From Paenibacillus sp. FSL R5-0341 (GTDB taxonomy: Bacteria > Bacillota > Bacilli > Paenibacillales > Paenibacillaceae): DNA of 64,000 bases. Below are positions 18,521 to 27,374 of the stretch, piece by piece. The stretch's first letter is position 1, and each line of letters begins with the position of its first letter. The translations under genes were made by a program, and so were the position numbers. The stretch covers positions 3,224,001 to 3,288,000 of the forward strand of contig NZ_CP150241.1 of NCBI RefSeq assembly GCF_037975235.1, read 5' to 3'. Under the pieces are notes generated by a model. It ran no database searches. It worked only from the letters and a program-made list of their open reading frames with translations, and was not told where the DNA came from.

Positions 18521-19711
18521 ATGGAGAAGCTTAGAACATATTCGTTATTGTCCGTTGCGTTATTAATTTCTTCAGGTCCAGTGATTGCCGCTAACATTCC
18601 TGCGATAGCCAATGATTTTCCAGAGATATCGATAACGCATGTGGGATTATTAACGACTATTCCTTCATTATTTGTTATTCTTGGTGTGTTAATCGCTAAT
18701 CGACTTGAACTTCTGATTGGGAAGAAAGCAACTATACTCACTGGATTAGGACTTGTTCTCATTGCGGGAGTATTTCCTGCATTGTATCATGACCTTTTTT
18801 CGTTACTGTTCATTTCTCGCTGTTTGTTTGGGTTAGGTGTAGGTTTGTTTAATCGGCTCATCATTCAGATGATCAGTGATATGTATCATCAGAATCCAGG
18901 TAAACAAGCAACCGTTATTGGCTTAGAAAGTGCCTTTGAGGGATTAGGAGGCATTTGTCTGACACTACTCGTTGGTCAACTATTGAAAATGGGCTGGCAC
19001 ACATCATTTTATGTCTACGCCCTGGCACTTCCTATTTTCATTGCATTCCTGATTTTTGTTCCTTCTGATAAAAAAGAGCTTAATAGAAGAGAAGCGGCCA
19101 CAACGAATTCAAGCCAAACAAATAATAAAAAAGCCCTTCAAGTCATGATTGGCTATGGTCTCTTATTATTTGTGATTGTAGCTATCTTCATCAATTATAA
19201 TTTACAGATTACTCCTTTGATTTTGGAAAAAAATATTGGAACTGCGACAAACGGAAGCAATATGATTGCATTTATAGGTTTGGGAGCTTTTGTTGCCGGC
19301 TTTTCTTTTGGAAAAGTATACAAAACATTCGGTAACTATATCGTTCCATTATCGATTCTGTTACTTGGAAGCTCGATGTTCGTTACCACATTATCGCAAA
19401 GTATCATTCTTACTACCATTTGCTCAATGATCATCGGGTTTTCATTCCGCTGTATAATGCCCTATTTATTGCATACGTTTGCTCAACAAATCGCGAAAAT
19501 GGCAAAGTTGGGTACTACCATTGTTCTGATCTCGTATAACTTGGGAGCCACACTTTCGCCGTATGAAGGAAGGTTAATTACTCAACTGTTGCAACTAGAT
19601 ACAGTGCAATCATTAGTCTCCAGTAATGCAATGATCCTATTGTTGATGTCAGTAGCCAGTTTTGGAGTAGTAACCCTTCATCGCAAAAAGAAGAATATTC
19701 AACAAACATAG
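18521..19711 (+). CDS. MFS transporter of unknown substrate
   Basis: This protein of about 396 residues has 11-12 predicted helices and the short conserved pattern GLGVGLFNRLIIQMISDMY in TM4. I start it at ATG 18521, where the first membrane helix begins sensibly. The only good Shine-Dalgarno (AAAGGAG, 18496-18502) is 18 bases upstream, which is long, so the start is uncertain; an ATG at 18422 lies inside the terminator hairpin. It resembles the cyanate/drug MFS groups in length and topology. Proximity to the PTS operon does not establish a sugar substrate. Confidence 0.75.
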   Translation: MEKLRTYSLLSVALLISSGPVIAANIPAIANDFPEISITHVGLLTTIPSLFVILGVLIANRLELLIGKKATILTGLGLVLIAGVFPALYHDLFSLLFISRCLFGLGVGLFNRLIIQMISDMYHQNPGKQATVIGLESAFEGLGGICLTLLVGQLLKMGWHTSFYVYALALPIFIAFLIFVPSDKKELNRREAATTNSSQTNNKKALQVMIGYGLLLFVIVAIFINYNLQITPLILEKNIGTATNGSNMIAFIGLGAFVAGFSFGKVYKTFGNYIVPLSILLLGSSMFVTTLSQSIILTTICSMIIGFSFRCIMPYLLHTFAQQIAKMAKLGTTIVLISYNLGATLSPYEGRLITQLLQLDTVQSLVSSNAMILLLMSVASFGVVTLHRKKKNIQQT

Positions 19712-19750
19712 AAAACAGGGAACTTCTTGATATGAAGTTCCCTTGTTTTA
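19712..19750. terminator. bidirectional terminator
   Basis: AAAACAGGGAACTTC pairs with GAAGTTCCCTTGTTTT across a short loop between convergent genes. Confidence 0.85.
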
Positions 19751-19770
19751 GAGTGAGTTGTATAAACCGT

Positions 19771-20337
19771 TTAATTAGAATTTTTGTAATAAACCAAATG
19801 ATCGGTCCATTCATTATTTTCGTGTATAAACCCTTTACGTACACATTCAAATTCCATACCAACACTCTCTGCTAGTTTCATGGAAGGGGTATTATCCACA
19901 TTAATATGAGCTTCTATGCGGTGGAATTTCAGATGTTCGAATGCAATATGAAGTGCTTCATTCACAGCTTCTTTCCCATAACCTTTTTGCCAATACTGAT
20001 TATGGATCGTGTATCCGAAACTTCCCCATTGAAAATGATCTCTTGCCAAGGTCGCAATATCAATCATACCCAGATGTGTACCATCATGCTTTCTAAACAC
20101 ACCAAATACATAAACGGCATCTGTACGCGCTAACTCCTGGTGTCGATCTACCAGATCGTGAAACCAATCCAGCGTACACTCACTCATATCGATTTTCCCT
20201 TTATCATGGCGGTGTTGAGAGGGCGAGCGATTTTCGAACTCATTCAACCAATTTTCATAGTCGTCTTTCTGTAATGGTCTAATGACTAGCCGTTCTGTCT
20301 CTGCAATATAATCAAATCTTTCTGCTTTTAATTTCAA
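19771..20337 (-). CDS. GNAT family N-acetyltransferase (RimJ/RimL type)
   Basis: This 188-residue protein begins with the ETERLVIRPLQKDDYENW strand typical of RimJ/RimL-like enzymes. It has the acetyl-CoA pyrophosphate loop region YTIHNQYWQKGYGKEAVNEAL and the C-terminal HINVDNTPSMKLAESVGMEFE. It transfers an acetyl group from acetyl-CoA to an amine of a protein or small molecule; the acceptor is unknown. A GGAGGAGATATC-type RBS lies upstream on the minus strand. It is monocistronic, facing the MFS gene through a shared terminator. Confidence 0.9.
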   Translation of the reverse strand: MKLKAERFDYIAETERLVIRPLQKDDYENWLNEFENRSPSQHRHDKGKIDMSECTLDWFHDLVDRHQELARTDAVYVFGVFRKHDGTHLGMIDIATLARDHFQWGSFGYTIHNQYWQKGYGKEAVNEALHIAFEHLKFHRIEAHINVDNTPSMKLAESVGMEFECVRKGFIHENNEWTDHLVYYKNSN

Positions 20338-20367
20338 AATGATATCTCCTCCGGATTAAATTTCCCC

Positions 20368-21243
20368 TCAAGACATAGCACTGAAATAGTTCATGACTAC
20401 GCTACGAAATGCTAAAGCGGCTTTTGAAATATACCTGTTTTTGTGCGAAAGAAGAGCGATTTCCCGAACGAGTCTGTGATCCTCTACCTGCAAGAATCTA
20501 ACACGTTCATTTGGGTTTCTGGCCGTGCTTGGTATAAATGCGAGACCGATCTCCGCCTCGACAAGGGCGGTTAATCTTGCAGGCTCATCACCTTCATATA
20601 CATACTTCGGTAGGAAACCAACAGATTGACATGTGGAATCTACCATATCACGAACACCATACCCTTGCTTTACCCCAACAAACCACTCGTCCTTAAGCTC
20701 AGTTAATTGAATGCTACTTCGGTCTGCATATCGATGACCCATAGGAACAGCGACTACGATCGGATCGTCAAACAGCATCTGACATTCGATATCGTCACCT
20801 TCAATCGGAGGGGAGGAGAGACAAAAGTCCACCTCGCCCCGATGTAGAAGTCTGGACATGTTTTCTAACGAAACCATTTGCACATGGAACTGAATATCCG
20901 GCTTGTTTTTCCGGAATTCCCGCAGTATGCCGGGCAATGTGCTCGCCGTAGTCACTGCCAATTGCAGTGTACCCTGATCCGGATTGTAGAGGTCAGCGAT
21001 TTCCCGCTGTCCCTGTTCCAGTTCAAACAAAGCCTTTTCAGTTCGGTGAAGAAATGTTCTCCCAAAGTCGTTTAGTCGCAGCTTTCTCCCGATTCGATCA
21101 AATAAAGGGACGCCCAGGTCGTCCTCTAATCGTTGTATCGTTTTGCTCAGGGAGGACTGAGTGACGTGTAACTTTCCTGCGGCTTCCGTAACATGCTCGC
21201 ATCGGGCCACCGTCAGGAAATATCTGAGTTGAAGAAGCTCCAT
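20368..21243 (-). CDS. LysR family transcriptional regulator
   Basis: This is a protein of about 291 residues starting MELLQLRYFLTVARCEHVTEAA. An ATG three codons earlier (21252) is possible, but this start has GAAGG at 9-base spacing. The HTH is LHVTQSSLSKTIQRLEDDLGVPLFDRIGRKL and a CbbR/YofA-like effector domain follows. It is divergent from an EmrB/QacA-type MFS gene with about 108 bp between, so it is probably that transporter's regulator. Confidence 0.9.
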   Translation of the reverse strand: MELLQLRYFLTVARCEHVTEAAGKLHVTQSSLSKTIQRLEDDLGVPLFDRIGRKLRLNDFGRTFLHRTEKALFELEQGQREIADLYNPDQGTLQLAVTTASTLPGILREFRKNKPDIQFHVQMVSLENMSRLLHRGEVDFCLSSPPIEGDDIECQMLFDDPIVVAVPMGHRYADRSSIQLTELKDEWFVGVKQGYGVRDMVDSTCQSVGFLPKYVYEGDEPARLTALVEAEIGLAFIPSTARNPNERVRFLQVEDHRLVREIALLSHKNRYISKAALAFRSVVMNYFSAMS

Positions 21244-21351
21244 TTGCACCATCCTTCATTCCTTCTAATACATCAAATCATAACATACAATGCGTTGGAA
21301 TAAATGAATGGTTTCAAGTAAGATGACAGCAGAAGAAGGAGAGGTGCACCA

Positions 21352-22743
21352 ATGAACGTTGGAAAAAAAGGATTGATGTTAGCTGTTGGACTCGGAATCA
21401 TGTTGAATCCGTTAAATTCCTCCATGATTTCTGTGGCTATCTCAAGATTGCAACTCGTGTATCAACTTGATTTTACAGCCGTTTCGTGGATTATTTTATC
21501 GTTCTACATTGCCAGTGCTGTGGCTCAACCCGTCATGGGCAAGTGTAGTGATTTGTTTGGTCGCAGGAAGATTTTCCTCATGGGTCTTGTTATTGTTTTC
21601 GTTTCATCCATGTTAGCTCCATGGTCTCCCAGCTTTTCATGGCTTATCGTATTTCGAATCGTTCAATCGATTGGCACAAGCATGATGGTGGCTGTCGGAA
21701 TGGCGATTGTGAGAATGAACGTGACTGAAAAACAAGCATCCGCCTTGTCTACCTTGGCGATATTCCTCTCTGGAGCAGCTGCAATTGGACCTTTTATTGG
21801 TGGTGTATTGATTCATTGGTGGGACTGGCATAGCATATTCATCGTTAATATTCCGTTTGTCATGGTAAGCTTTTGGTTCGGCTGGAAAAGCATCCCGAAG
21901 GACGAGACATCTCCGTCTATCTCTGCTCATATGTCCATTCGGCAATGGCTTGCGTTAATTGATGCACCAGGTATCCTGATGTTTACGTTAGCCTTGGTGA
22001 CTCTACTCCTTGGTTTACTTTCAGTGAATTCCACAGGAGATATTTCATCTTGGCATCTACTGACAGGAGGAATCGGCATAATTACACTAGTTATATTCAT
22101 ACGACATGAATTAAAAGCAGCTACACCTTTTATCCCTTTGCGAACGTTTGCCATATACCCCGAAATGACGTGGGTCAATGTGCAATACATGCTGGTGAAC
22201 ATCCTGTTTTACGCTCTTTTTTTTGGCGTTCCTACGTACTTGAAGCAGGTACGTCATCTCAATGAAGTCTATACAGGAATGAGTATGCTAGCCTTGGGGG
22301 TGTGTTCACTAATTATTTCTCCGATCGCCGGGCGCTGGATTGACAGATCGGGATCACGACCAGCTCTGATCGTATCCGCTGGTTTAATGACAGTCGGCTC
22401 GCTATTTATCGCCGTCATGAACGAAACTTCCCCAATCGTCATTATCATTGTTGCTTTAGCTTTATTTGGCATAAGTAACGGCTTAAACGCAGTTGGCATG
22501 CAAGCAGCTCTGTTCAAAAGCACACCCAAAGAAATGATCGGTGTAGCATCGGGGATTTTTAATACATCACGCTACCTGGGGACCATCTTATCGTCATTAT
22601 TGATTGGGATCGTCATGGGAGATACATTCAGTGTGACAGGATTTCAGATACTTGGCGTCATCCTTACAGTGCTTGCTGCATCGTTAATCATTATGAGCAT
22701 ACGTAGCAAGGAGGATGGGGTGAATCCAGAGCAGGTAAACTAA
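21352..22743 (+). CDS. MFS transporter, EmrB/QacA (DHA2) type
   Basis: This 463-residue protein has about 14 helices. It carries the MFS signature GKCSDLFGRRKIFLMG between TM2 and TM3 and GAAAIGPFIGGVLIHWWDWHSIFIVNIP at TM5-6, which is characteristic of DHA2 drug:H+ antiporters. RBS AGGAGAGGTG precedes the start. It probably exports drugs or toxic metabolites and is probably controlled by the divergent LysR regulator. It ends at a strong terminator. Confidence 0.92.
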   Translation: MNVGKKGLMLAVGLGIMLNPLNSSMISVAISRLQLVYQLDFTAVSWIILSFYIASAVAQPVMGKCSDLFGRRKIFLMGLVIVFVSSMLAPWSPSFSWLIVFRIVQSIGTSMMVAVGMAIVRMNVTEKQASALSTLAIFLSGAAAIGPFIGGVLIHWWDWHSIFIVNIPFVMVSFWFGWKSIPKDETSPSISAHMSIRQWLALIDAPGILMFTLALVTLLLGLLSVNSTGDISSWHLLTGGIGIITLVIFIRHELKAATPFIPLRTFAIYPEMTWVNVQYMLVNILFYALFFGVPTYLKQVRHLNEVYTGMSMLALGVCSLIISPIAGRWIDRSGSRPALIVSAGLMTVGSLFIAVMNETSPIVIIIVALALFGISNGLNAVGMQAALFKSTPKEMIGVASGIFNTSRYLGTILSSLLIGIVMGDTFSVTGFQILGVILTVLAASLIIMSIRSKEDGVNPEQVN

Positions 22744-22770
22744 GCGAAACGCCCTTTAATACCACGGTTG

Positions 22771-22808
22771 CACCCAATGAATCAATAGCTCCATTGGGTG
22801 TTTTTTTT
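22771..22808 (+). terminator. intrinsic terminator
   Basis: CACCCAATG and CATTGGGTG form a perfect 9-bp stem followed by eight T. Confidence 0.9.
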
Positions 22809-23158
22809 GTTTTTCACCAAGTTGTCAGAAAGAGTTGATCCTTTCTTGAACGTTTAGGGTAGAAGACGTGACTTTGATTGAATTAGATAAAAATAAAGAT
22901 ATAATAATTTTGATTATTAGGTCTTGCAGAGCATTTTCTATGCATTTGATATCAGGAATCAACAGGAGTAAACGCAAAGAACATGTGGCAAGATATCGTT
23001 GTCATTTACTTTGTGAAATTTTTCTCTTAATTCGTTCACATGAACGATTAGGAACGTCCAAACCTGGTATTTAATGCAACTAATGAGTAGCAGACCTTGT
23101 CCTAAGCAAAAATTGATCACAAAAATGAAACAGAGTTTGAAAGGAGGCAACACAAAGA
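22809..23158. other. leader region of the cyd operon without a supportable gene
   Basis: These 350 bp before cydA contain no credible coding sequence. A 68-codon frame here lacks an RBS and any recognisable composition. The region is AT-rich and holds two operator-like elements described separately. It is long enough for several regulator sites, as known for cytochrome bd operons controlled by Rex, ResD or CcpA. Confidence 0.5.
23011..23047. promoter_or_regulatory. candidate redox operators upstream of cydABDC
   Basis: TTGTGAAATTTTTCTCTT (23011-23028) matches the left half and centre of the Rex consensus TTGTGAAnnnnTTCACAA but has a degenerate right half. Three bases further, TCGTTCA-CA-TGAACGA (23032-23047) is a perfect inverted repeat with 7-bp arms. 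Rex control of cyd operons is known in Bacillus; here it is only suggested. Confidence 0.4.
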
Positions 23159-24523
23159 ATGGCTATTGATACGGTGTTATGGAGCAGGCTGGTGACGGGT
23201 TTGACGCTCGGTTTCCACGTGATTTTTGCAACGCTTGGTGTCGGCGTACCTTTGATGATTGCTATTGCAGAGTTCATCGGTATTCGGAAGAAGGATCACC
23301 ATTACATACTTATGGCAAAGAGGTGGTCCAGAGGGTTTGTCATTTCTGTGGCTGTGGGTGTCGTGACAGGTACAGCGATATCACTGCAGTTGGCCTTGGT
23401 ATGGCCGAATTTTATGAAGCTGGCCGGGAATGTCATTGCACTGCCACTATTTATGGAAGTGTTCGCATTCTTTTTTGAAGCGATATTCCTGGGCATTTAT
23501 CTGTACACATGGGATCGGTTTAAAAATCCGTATATCCACTGGCTGCTGACCATTCCGATTGTCGCCGGGGCAGGCATGTCTGCTGTTTTTATTACAACAG
23601 TGAACGGATTCATGAACCAGCCTGAAGGCTTTGTCATGGAAGCAGGTCAATTCATGGCAGTGAACCCCGTACAAGCGATGCTGAATACGGCGACGTTCTC
23701 CAAGGTGTTCCATGTATTAAGCTCAGCCTATTTGACAGGAGCTGCACTGTTAGCAGGAATTGCAGCCTTTGCGATGCTGAGAAAAGGAGTGTCGTCCTAC
23801 CACAAAAAAGGCTTGAATCTCATGATGGCCGTAGTTTTCGTATTCAGTTTATTAAACTCCTTAGCTGGAGATGTATCTGCCAAGTTTTTGGCTGAGCATC
23901 AGCCGGAGAAACTCGCAGCTGCAGAGTGGCATTTCGAGACAGAAAGCGGCGCGGATCTCATTTTATTGGGATGGTTGAATGCTGAGCATGAAATTATAGG
24001 CGCTCTTCATTTGCCGAAGCTGCTCAGCTTCCTTGCCTTTGGAGACTTTAATGCCGAAGTAACCGGGTTGAATGAATTTCCACCAGACGAGCATCCACCA
24101 TTACTTGTGCATTACTTGTTTGATCTAATGGCTGGAATAGGTTTCGCTCTGCTTGCTATATCAAGTCTGTACTTCCTGTTTGTGTTCTGGAAGAAACGTA
24201 ATCAGTTTAACAAGTGGATGCTTCGTATGGTTGCACTCAGTGCACCGCTTGCTTTTCTGGCTGTTGAGATGGGCTGGTTCTATGCAGAAGTGGGGCGACA
24301 GCCATGGATCATCCGAGGTTATATGCGGGTAGAAGAGGCCGCTACTTCTTCACCGAGTGTGAGAATTTTATTTTTCGTCTTCTTGCTTCTCTACATCCTG
24401 CTAGGCGTTATGTGTGTCGTCGTACTGAGAAGGTTGTTCAATAACAATCCTGCTGAACTTGAGATGGAGAAATGGTTGAAAGAGAAGCATGATCAATCAG
24501 CCGAGAAAGGGGAGCAGGCATAA
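23159..24523 (+). CDS. cydA: cytochrome bd quinol oxidase subunit I
   Basis: This 454-residue, polytopic membrane protein holds haems b558, b595 and d. It has His20 (LGFHVIFATLGVG), the paired Glu residues of LPLFMEVFAFFFEAIFLG for proton delivery, the second haem-ligand His in FSKVFHVLSSAYLTG, the Met ligand in FDLMAGIG, and the diagnostic GRQPW near the C-terminus. The short Q-loop fits Firmicutes CydA. RBS AAAGGAGGCAAC precedes the start. It oxidises menaquinol and reduces O2 to water at low oxygen. The stop overlaps the cydB start by one base. Confidence 0.97.
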   Translation: MAIDTVLWSRLVTGLTLGFHVIFATLGVGVPLMIAIAEFIGIRKKDHHYILMAKRWSRGFVISVAVGVVTGTAISLQLALVWPNFMKLAGNVIALPLFMEVFAFFFEAIFLGIYLYTWDRFKNPYIHWLLTIPIVAGAGMSAVFITTVNGFMNQPEGFVMEAGQFMAVNPVQAMLNTATFSKVFHVLSSAYLTGAALLAGIAAFAMLRKGVSSYHKKGLNLMMAVVFVFSLLNSLAGDVSAKFLAEHQPEKLAAAEWHFETESGADLILLGWLNAEHEIIGALHLPKLLSFLAFGDFNAEVTGLNEFPPDEHPPLLVHYLFDLMAGIGFALLAISSLYFLFVFWKKRNQFNKWMLRMVALSAPLAFLAVEMGWFYAEVGRQPWIIRGYMRVEEAATSSPSVRILFFVFLLLYILLGVMCVVVLRRLFNNNPAELEMEKWLKEKHDQSAEKGEQA

Positions 24524-25536
24524 TGAGTTATGAGTTGATTGGTATATCGGTACTCTGGCTGTTCTTGTACGGCTATCTTATAGTAGCATCCATTGATTTT
24601 GGAGCAGGGTTCTTCGCCTTTTATGCACGCCTGACGAAGCAGGATCACCTGATTAATCGTCTGATCTCTCGCTATCTATCACCGGTCTGGGAGATCACCA
24701 ATGTATTCTTTGTCTTTTTCTATATTGGCATCGTCGGCTTCTTTCCAGATACGGCCTATTATTATGGCTCCGCGCTGCTCGTTCCGGGAAGTATTGCCGT
24801 CATTCTACTTGCCATTCGTGGGTCGTTCTATGCTTTCGAAAATTATGGTTCCAAAAAAAGTATCGTGTACTTGTTTCTATACGGAGCTACAGGTTTGCTT
24901 ATTCCGGCGTCGTTGTCAGTAGCACTGACATTGTCTGAAGGTGGCTTTATTTTGAAGCAGGGGGATACCGTTTCCCTGGATTACTGGGCGCTGTTCACCA
25001 ATCCATTATCGTGGAGCATCGTTGGTCTAGCCATCGTGTCCGTATTGTTCATTAGCGGATCATTTCTCACATTTTACGCTTCACGGGCAGAGGATCATTC
25101 GGCATTGAAGCTGATGCGGAACTATGCATTGTTCTGGAGCACACCGACCATTATTCTCGCGCTGACTGCATTTATATATTTGGGTCAACACAATGAGCGT
25201 CATTTTCAAAATATGATGGATTTATGGTGGCTACTGGCGCTTTCCGTTGCGTTTTTCATGATTGCTATGTGGCTGTTATATAACGGACGGCGTTACGGAT
25301 TAGCTTTTATATGTATCATGCTGCAATTTTTCACAGCCTTTTTCGCTTACGGCATTGGGCAATATCCTTACATTCTTGATCCATACATCACGATTCAGAG
25401 CAGCGCCACATCGCCTGCAATGGGCTTCGCTCTAGTGGTCGTGTTTATCGGTGGTCTGTGCCTGTTAATTCCTTCTCTGATTCTGGTCTTCAAACTGTTC
25501 CTGTTTGACGCGGATTATGTGAAAGGGAAAAAATAA
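24523..25536 (+). CDS. cydB: cytochrome bd quinol oxidase subunit II
   Basis: This 337-residue protein has about 8 membrane segments and the N-terminal LWLFLYGYLIVASIDFGAGFF that is conserved in CydB. It packs against CydA to complete the oxidase. Its start overlaps the cydA stop (TAATGA), and cydD begins 14 bases after its stop behind AAAGGAGGAGC, so the four genes form one operon. Confidence 0.96.
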   Translation: MSYELIGISVLWLFLYGYLIVASIDFGAGFFAFYARLTKQDHLINRLISRYLSPVWEITNVFFVFFYIGIVGFFPDTAYYYGSALLVPGSIAVILLAIRGSFYAFENYGSKKSIVYLFLYGATGLLIPASLSVALTLSEGGFILKQGDTVSLDYWALFTNPLSWSIVGLAIVSVLFISGSFLTFYASRAEDHSALKLMRNYALFWSTPTIILALTAFIYLGQHNERHFQNMMDLWWLLALSVAFFMIAMWLLYNGRRYGLAFICIMLQFFTAFFAYGIGQYPYILDPYITIQSSATSPAMGFALVVVFIGGLCLLIPSLILVFKLFLFDADYVKGKK

Positions 25537-25550
25537 AGGAGGAGCGTTCC

Positions 25551-27374
25551 ATGAAGAGGAGAGCCAAATCCAATCTGATCTCGCAGCAAATGTCTTTACA
25601 ACGAAAAAACAGGCTTTTCCTTGCGATCATCTCGCTGGCGCTTGGTGTAGCTATTGTAAGTCAGGCCACATTGGTGGCTGAAGCAGTCCAGCGAATCTTT
25701 GTAGAGAAAGCTTCCTTTTCATCCGTGATCCTGTTGCTTGTTCTATTGCTGGCTGTTATGGCTGTACGTACACTGTTGACGTATGGCAATGGGAAAGTGG
25801 GCTTGCATATGGCAGCACGCGCCAAGACGAATATGCGAGCAGCCGTTTTGCAAAAACTGACTCAAGCTTCCATGCCTTCAACCCTTCGTGGACAGACGGG
25901 AGGAAAGGTCAGCGTTGCTTTGGATGCTGTAGATGAAGCCGACAGTTATTTCAGTCAGTACATGCCACGAATGATGGAAGCTGCGATGATCGCAGTTCTG
26001 ATTCTGGTTGTTACATTTACGCAGCACGCCAACACAGGCTGGATTATGCTGTTTACGGCACCATTTATTCCACTCTTTATGATTTTGGTGGGGCTTCAGA
26101 CGAAGAACAAATCAGAAGAAAAATACGCGCAACTGGCCGAGTTCTCCGGTACGTTTCTGGATTCGCTTCAAGGGCTGGTTACGTTAAAAATATTCGGACG
26201 GTCTAAACGTCAACAGCAGGAGATTGAACGCAGCAGTCTAGGTTATCGTGATGCCACCATGGGCATTTTGAAGATTGCATTTACCAATACGTTTATGCTG
26301 GAATCGATCGTGATGTTAAGCATTGGTATCGTCGCGCTTGAACTCGCTATCCAGTTACTCGTTTTCAAATCGATGAGCTTCCACACGGCCTTTCTCGTGT
26401 TGTTACTCGTCCCTGAGTTTTACAGTCTGCTGAAGAATACGGGAACGGCTTTTCACAGTGGGCGAACCAGTATGGGGGCGATTCGTAAGGTGGAACAGAT
26501 GCTTGAGGAAACAAGTATTAAGAGCACACAAACGAAGTCAGAAGAAGGATCGGATCAAAGCGATAAAACCGATGTGGATGCAACAGCACAGACGGAAGAG
26601 CTCCGTACAGCTCGGGCCGAGTTGATAACAATGCCCCCGGCCATTGAACTGAACGATGTCAGATTCCAGTACGCACCTGATTCCTTTGGACTTGAGACAG
26701 GACAGATCTCAATTGGACCGGGAGAACAGATCGCTATTGTAGGCAAAAGTGGCTCAGGTAAAACCACGCTGCTTCATCTCATTGCCGGTTTGCTGAAACC
26801 AGATTCGGGAGCGGTTCTGGTTAACGGCAGCCAGCTTTCGCAATATGATGAGGCTGCATGGTTCGAGCGTGTTAGCTACATTACACAGCATCCGTATATT
26901 TTTGCAGGTACATTTGCCGAGAATATTGCGATTGGGGCAGGGCGTAACGTCTCCAGAGTTGAAATTGAGCAGGCGGCAGAGGAAGCAGGACTTGCTGGCG
27001 TTGTTGCACAATTGGAGCAGGGATTAGACACGTTTGTTGGTGAAGGGGGCCGGGGATTATCTGGTGGGGAAAAGCAAAGACTTGCCTTGGCACGTGCTTT
27101 TCTGAAGAGACCCGCTGTCATTTTGTTCGATGAACCCACCGTGGGACTGGATCTGCATACCGAGCGGGTACTGCAACAATCCATTGCGTCATTAGCCAAA
27201 ACGGCAACGATGATTACGGTGGCACACCGGTTATATACGATTCAACATGCGGACAATATTTTGTTTATGGACAATGGGGTATTGGTGGATTCAGGTCATC
27301 ATAACGAGCTTCTAGCACGTTTGCCGCAGTATGCAGAGATGGTGGATGTAGGGCGGAAAGGAGGGTTAGCATGA
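25551..27374 (+). CDS. cydD: ABC exporter subunit CydD (thiol reductant exporter)
   Basis: This is a 607-residue half-transporter. Six membrane helices occupy about residues 20-310, then a linker rich in Ser/Thr/Glu (about 325-360), then an ATPase domain with Walker A GKSGSGKTT, signature LSGGEKQRLALARAF and Walker B VILFDEPTVGLD. CydDC exports glutathione/cysteine-type reductants or transfers haem to allow cytochrome bd assembly. The acidic, threonine-rich linker is longer than usual. The stop overlaps cydC by four bases (ATGA). Confidence 0.93.
   Translation: MKRRAKSNLISQQMSLQRKNRLFLAIISLALGVAIVSQATLVAEAVQRIFVEKASFSSVILLLVLLLAVMAVRTLLTYGNGKVGLHMAARAKTNMRAAVLQKLTQASMPSTLRGQTGGKVSVALDAVDEADSYFSQYMPRMMEAAMIAVLILVVTFTQHANTGWIMLFTAPFIPLFMILVGLQTKNKSEEKYAQLAEFSGTFLDSLQGLVTLKIFGRSKRQQQEIERSSLGYRDATMGILKIAFTNTFMLESIVMLSIGIVALELAIQLLVFKSMSFHTAFLVLLLVPEFYSLLKNTGTAFHSGRTSMGAIRKVEQMLEETSIKSTQTKSEEGSDQSDKTDVDATAQTEELRTARAELITMPPAIELNDVRFQYAPDSFGLETGQISIGPGEQIAIVGKSGSGKTTLLHLIAGLLKPDSGAVLVNGSQLSQYDEAAWFERVSYITQHPYIFAGTFAENIAIGAGRNVSRVEIEQAAEEAGLAGVVAQLEQGLDTFVGEGGRGLSGGEKQRLALARAFLKRPAVILFDEPTVGLDLHTERVLQQSIASLAKTATMITVAHRLYTIQHADNILFMDNGVLVDSGHHNELLARLPQYAEMVDVGRKGGLA

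Noticed and set aside
22868..23074. 68-codon frame upstream of cydA
   Set aside because: No ribosome binding site, no recognisable motif, and it overlaps operator-like sequence in a leader region.
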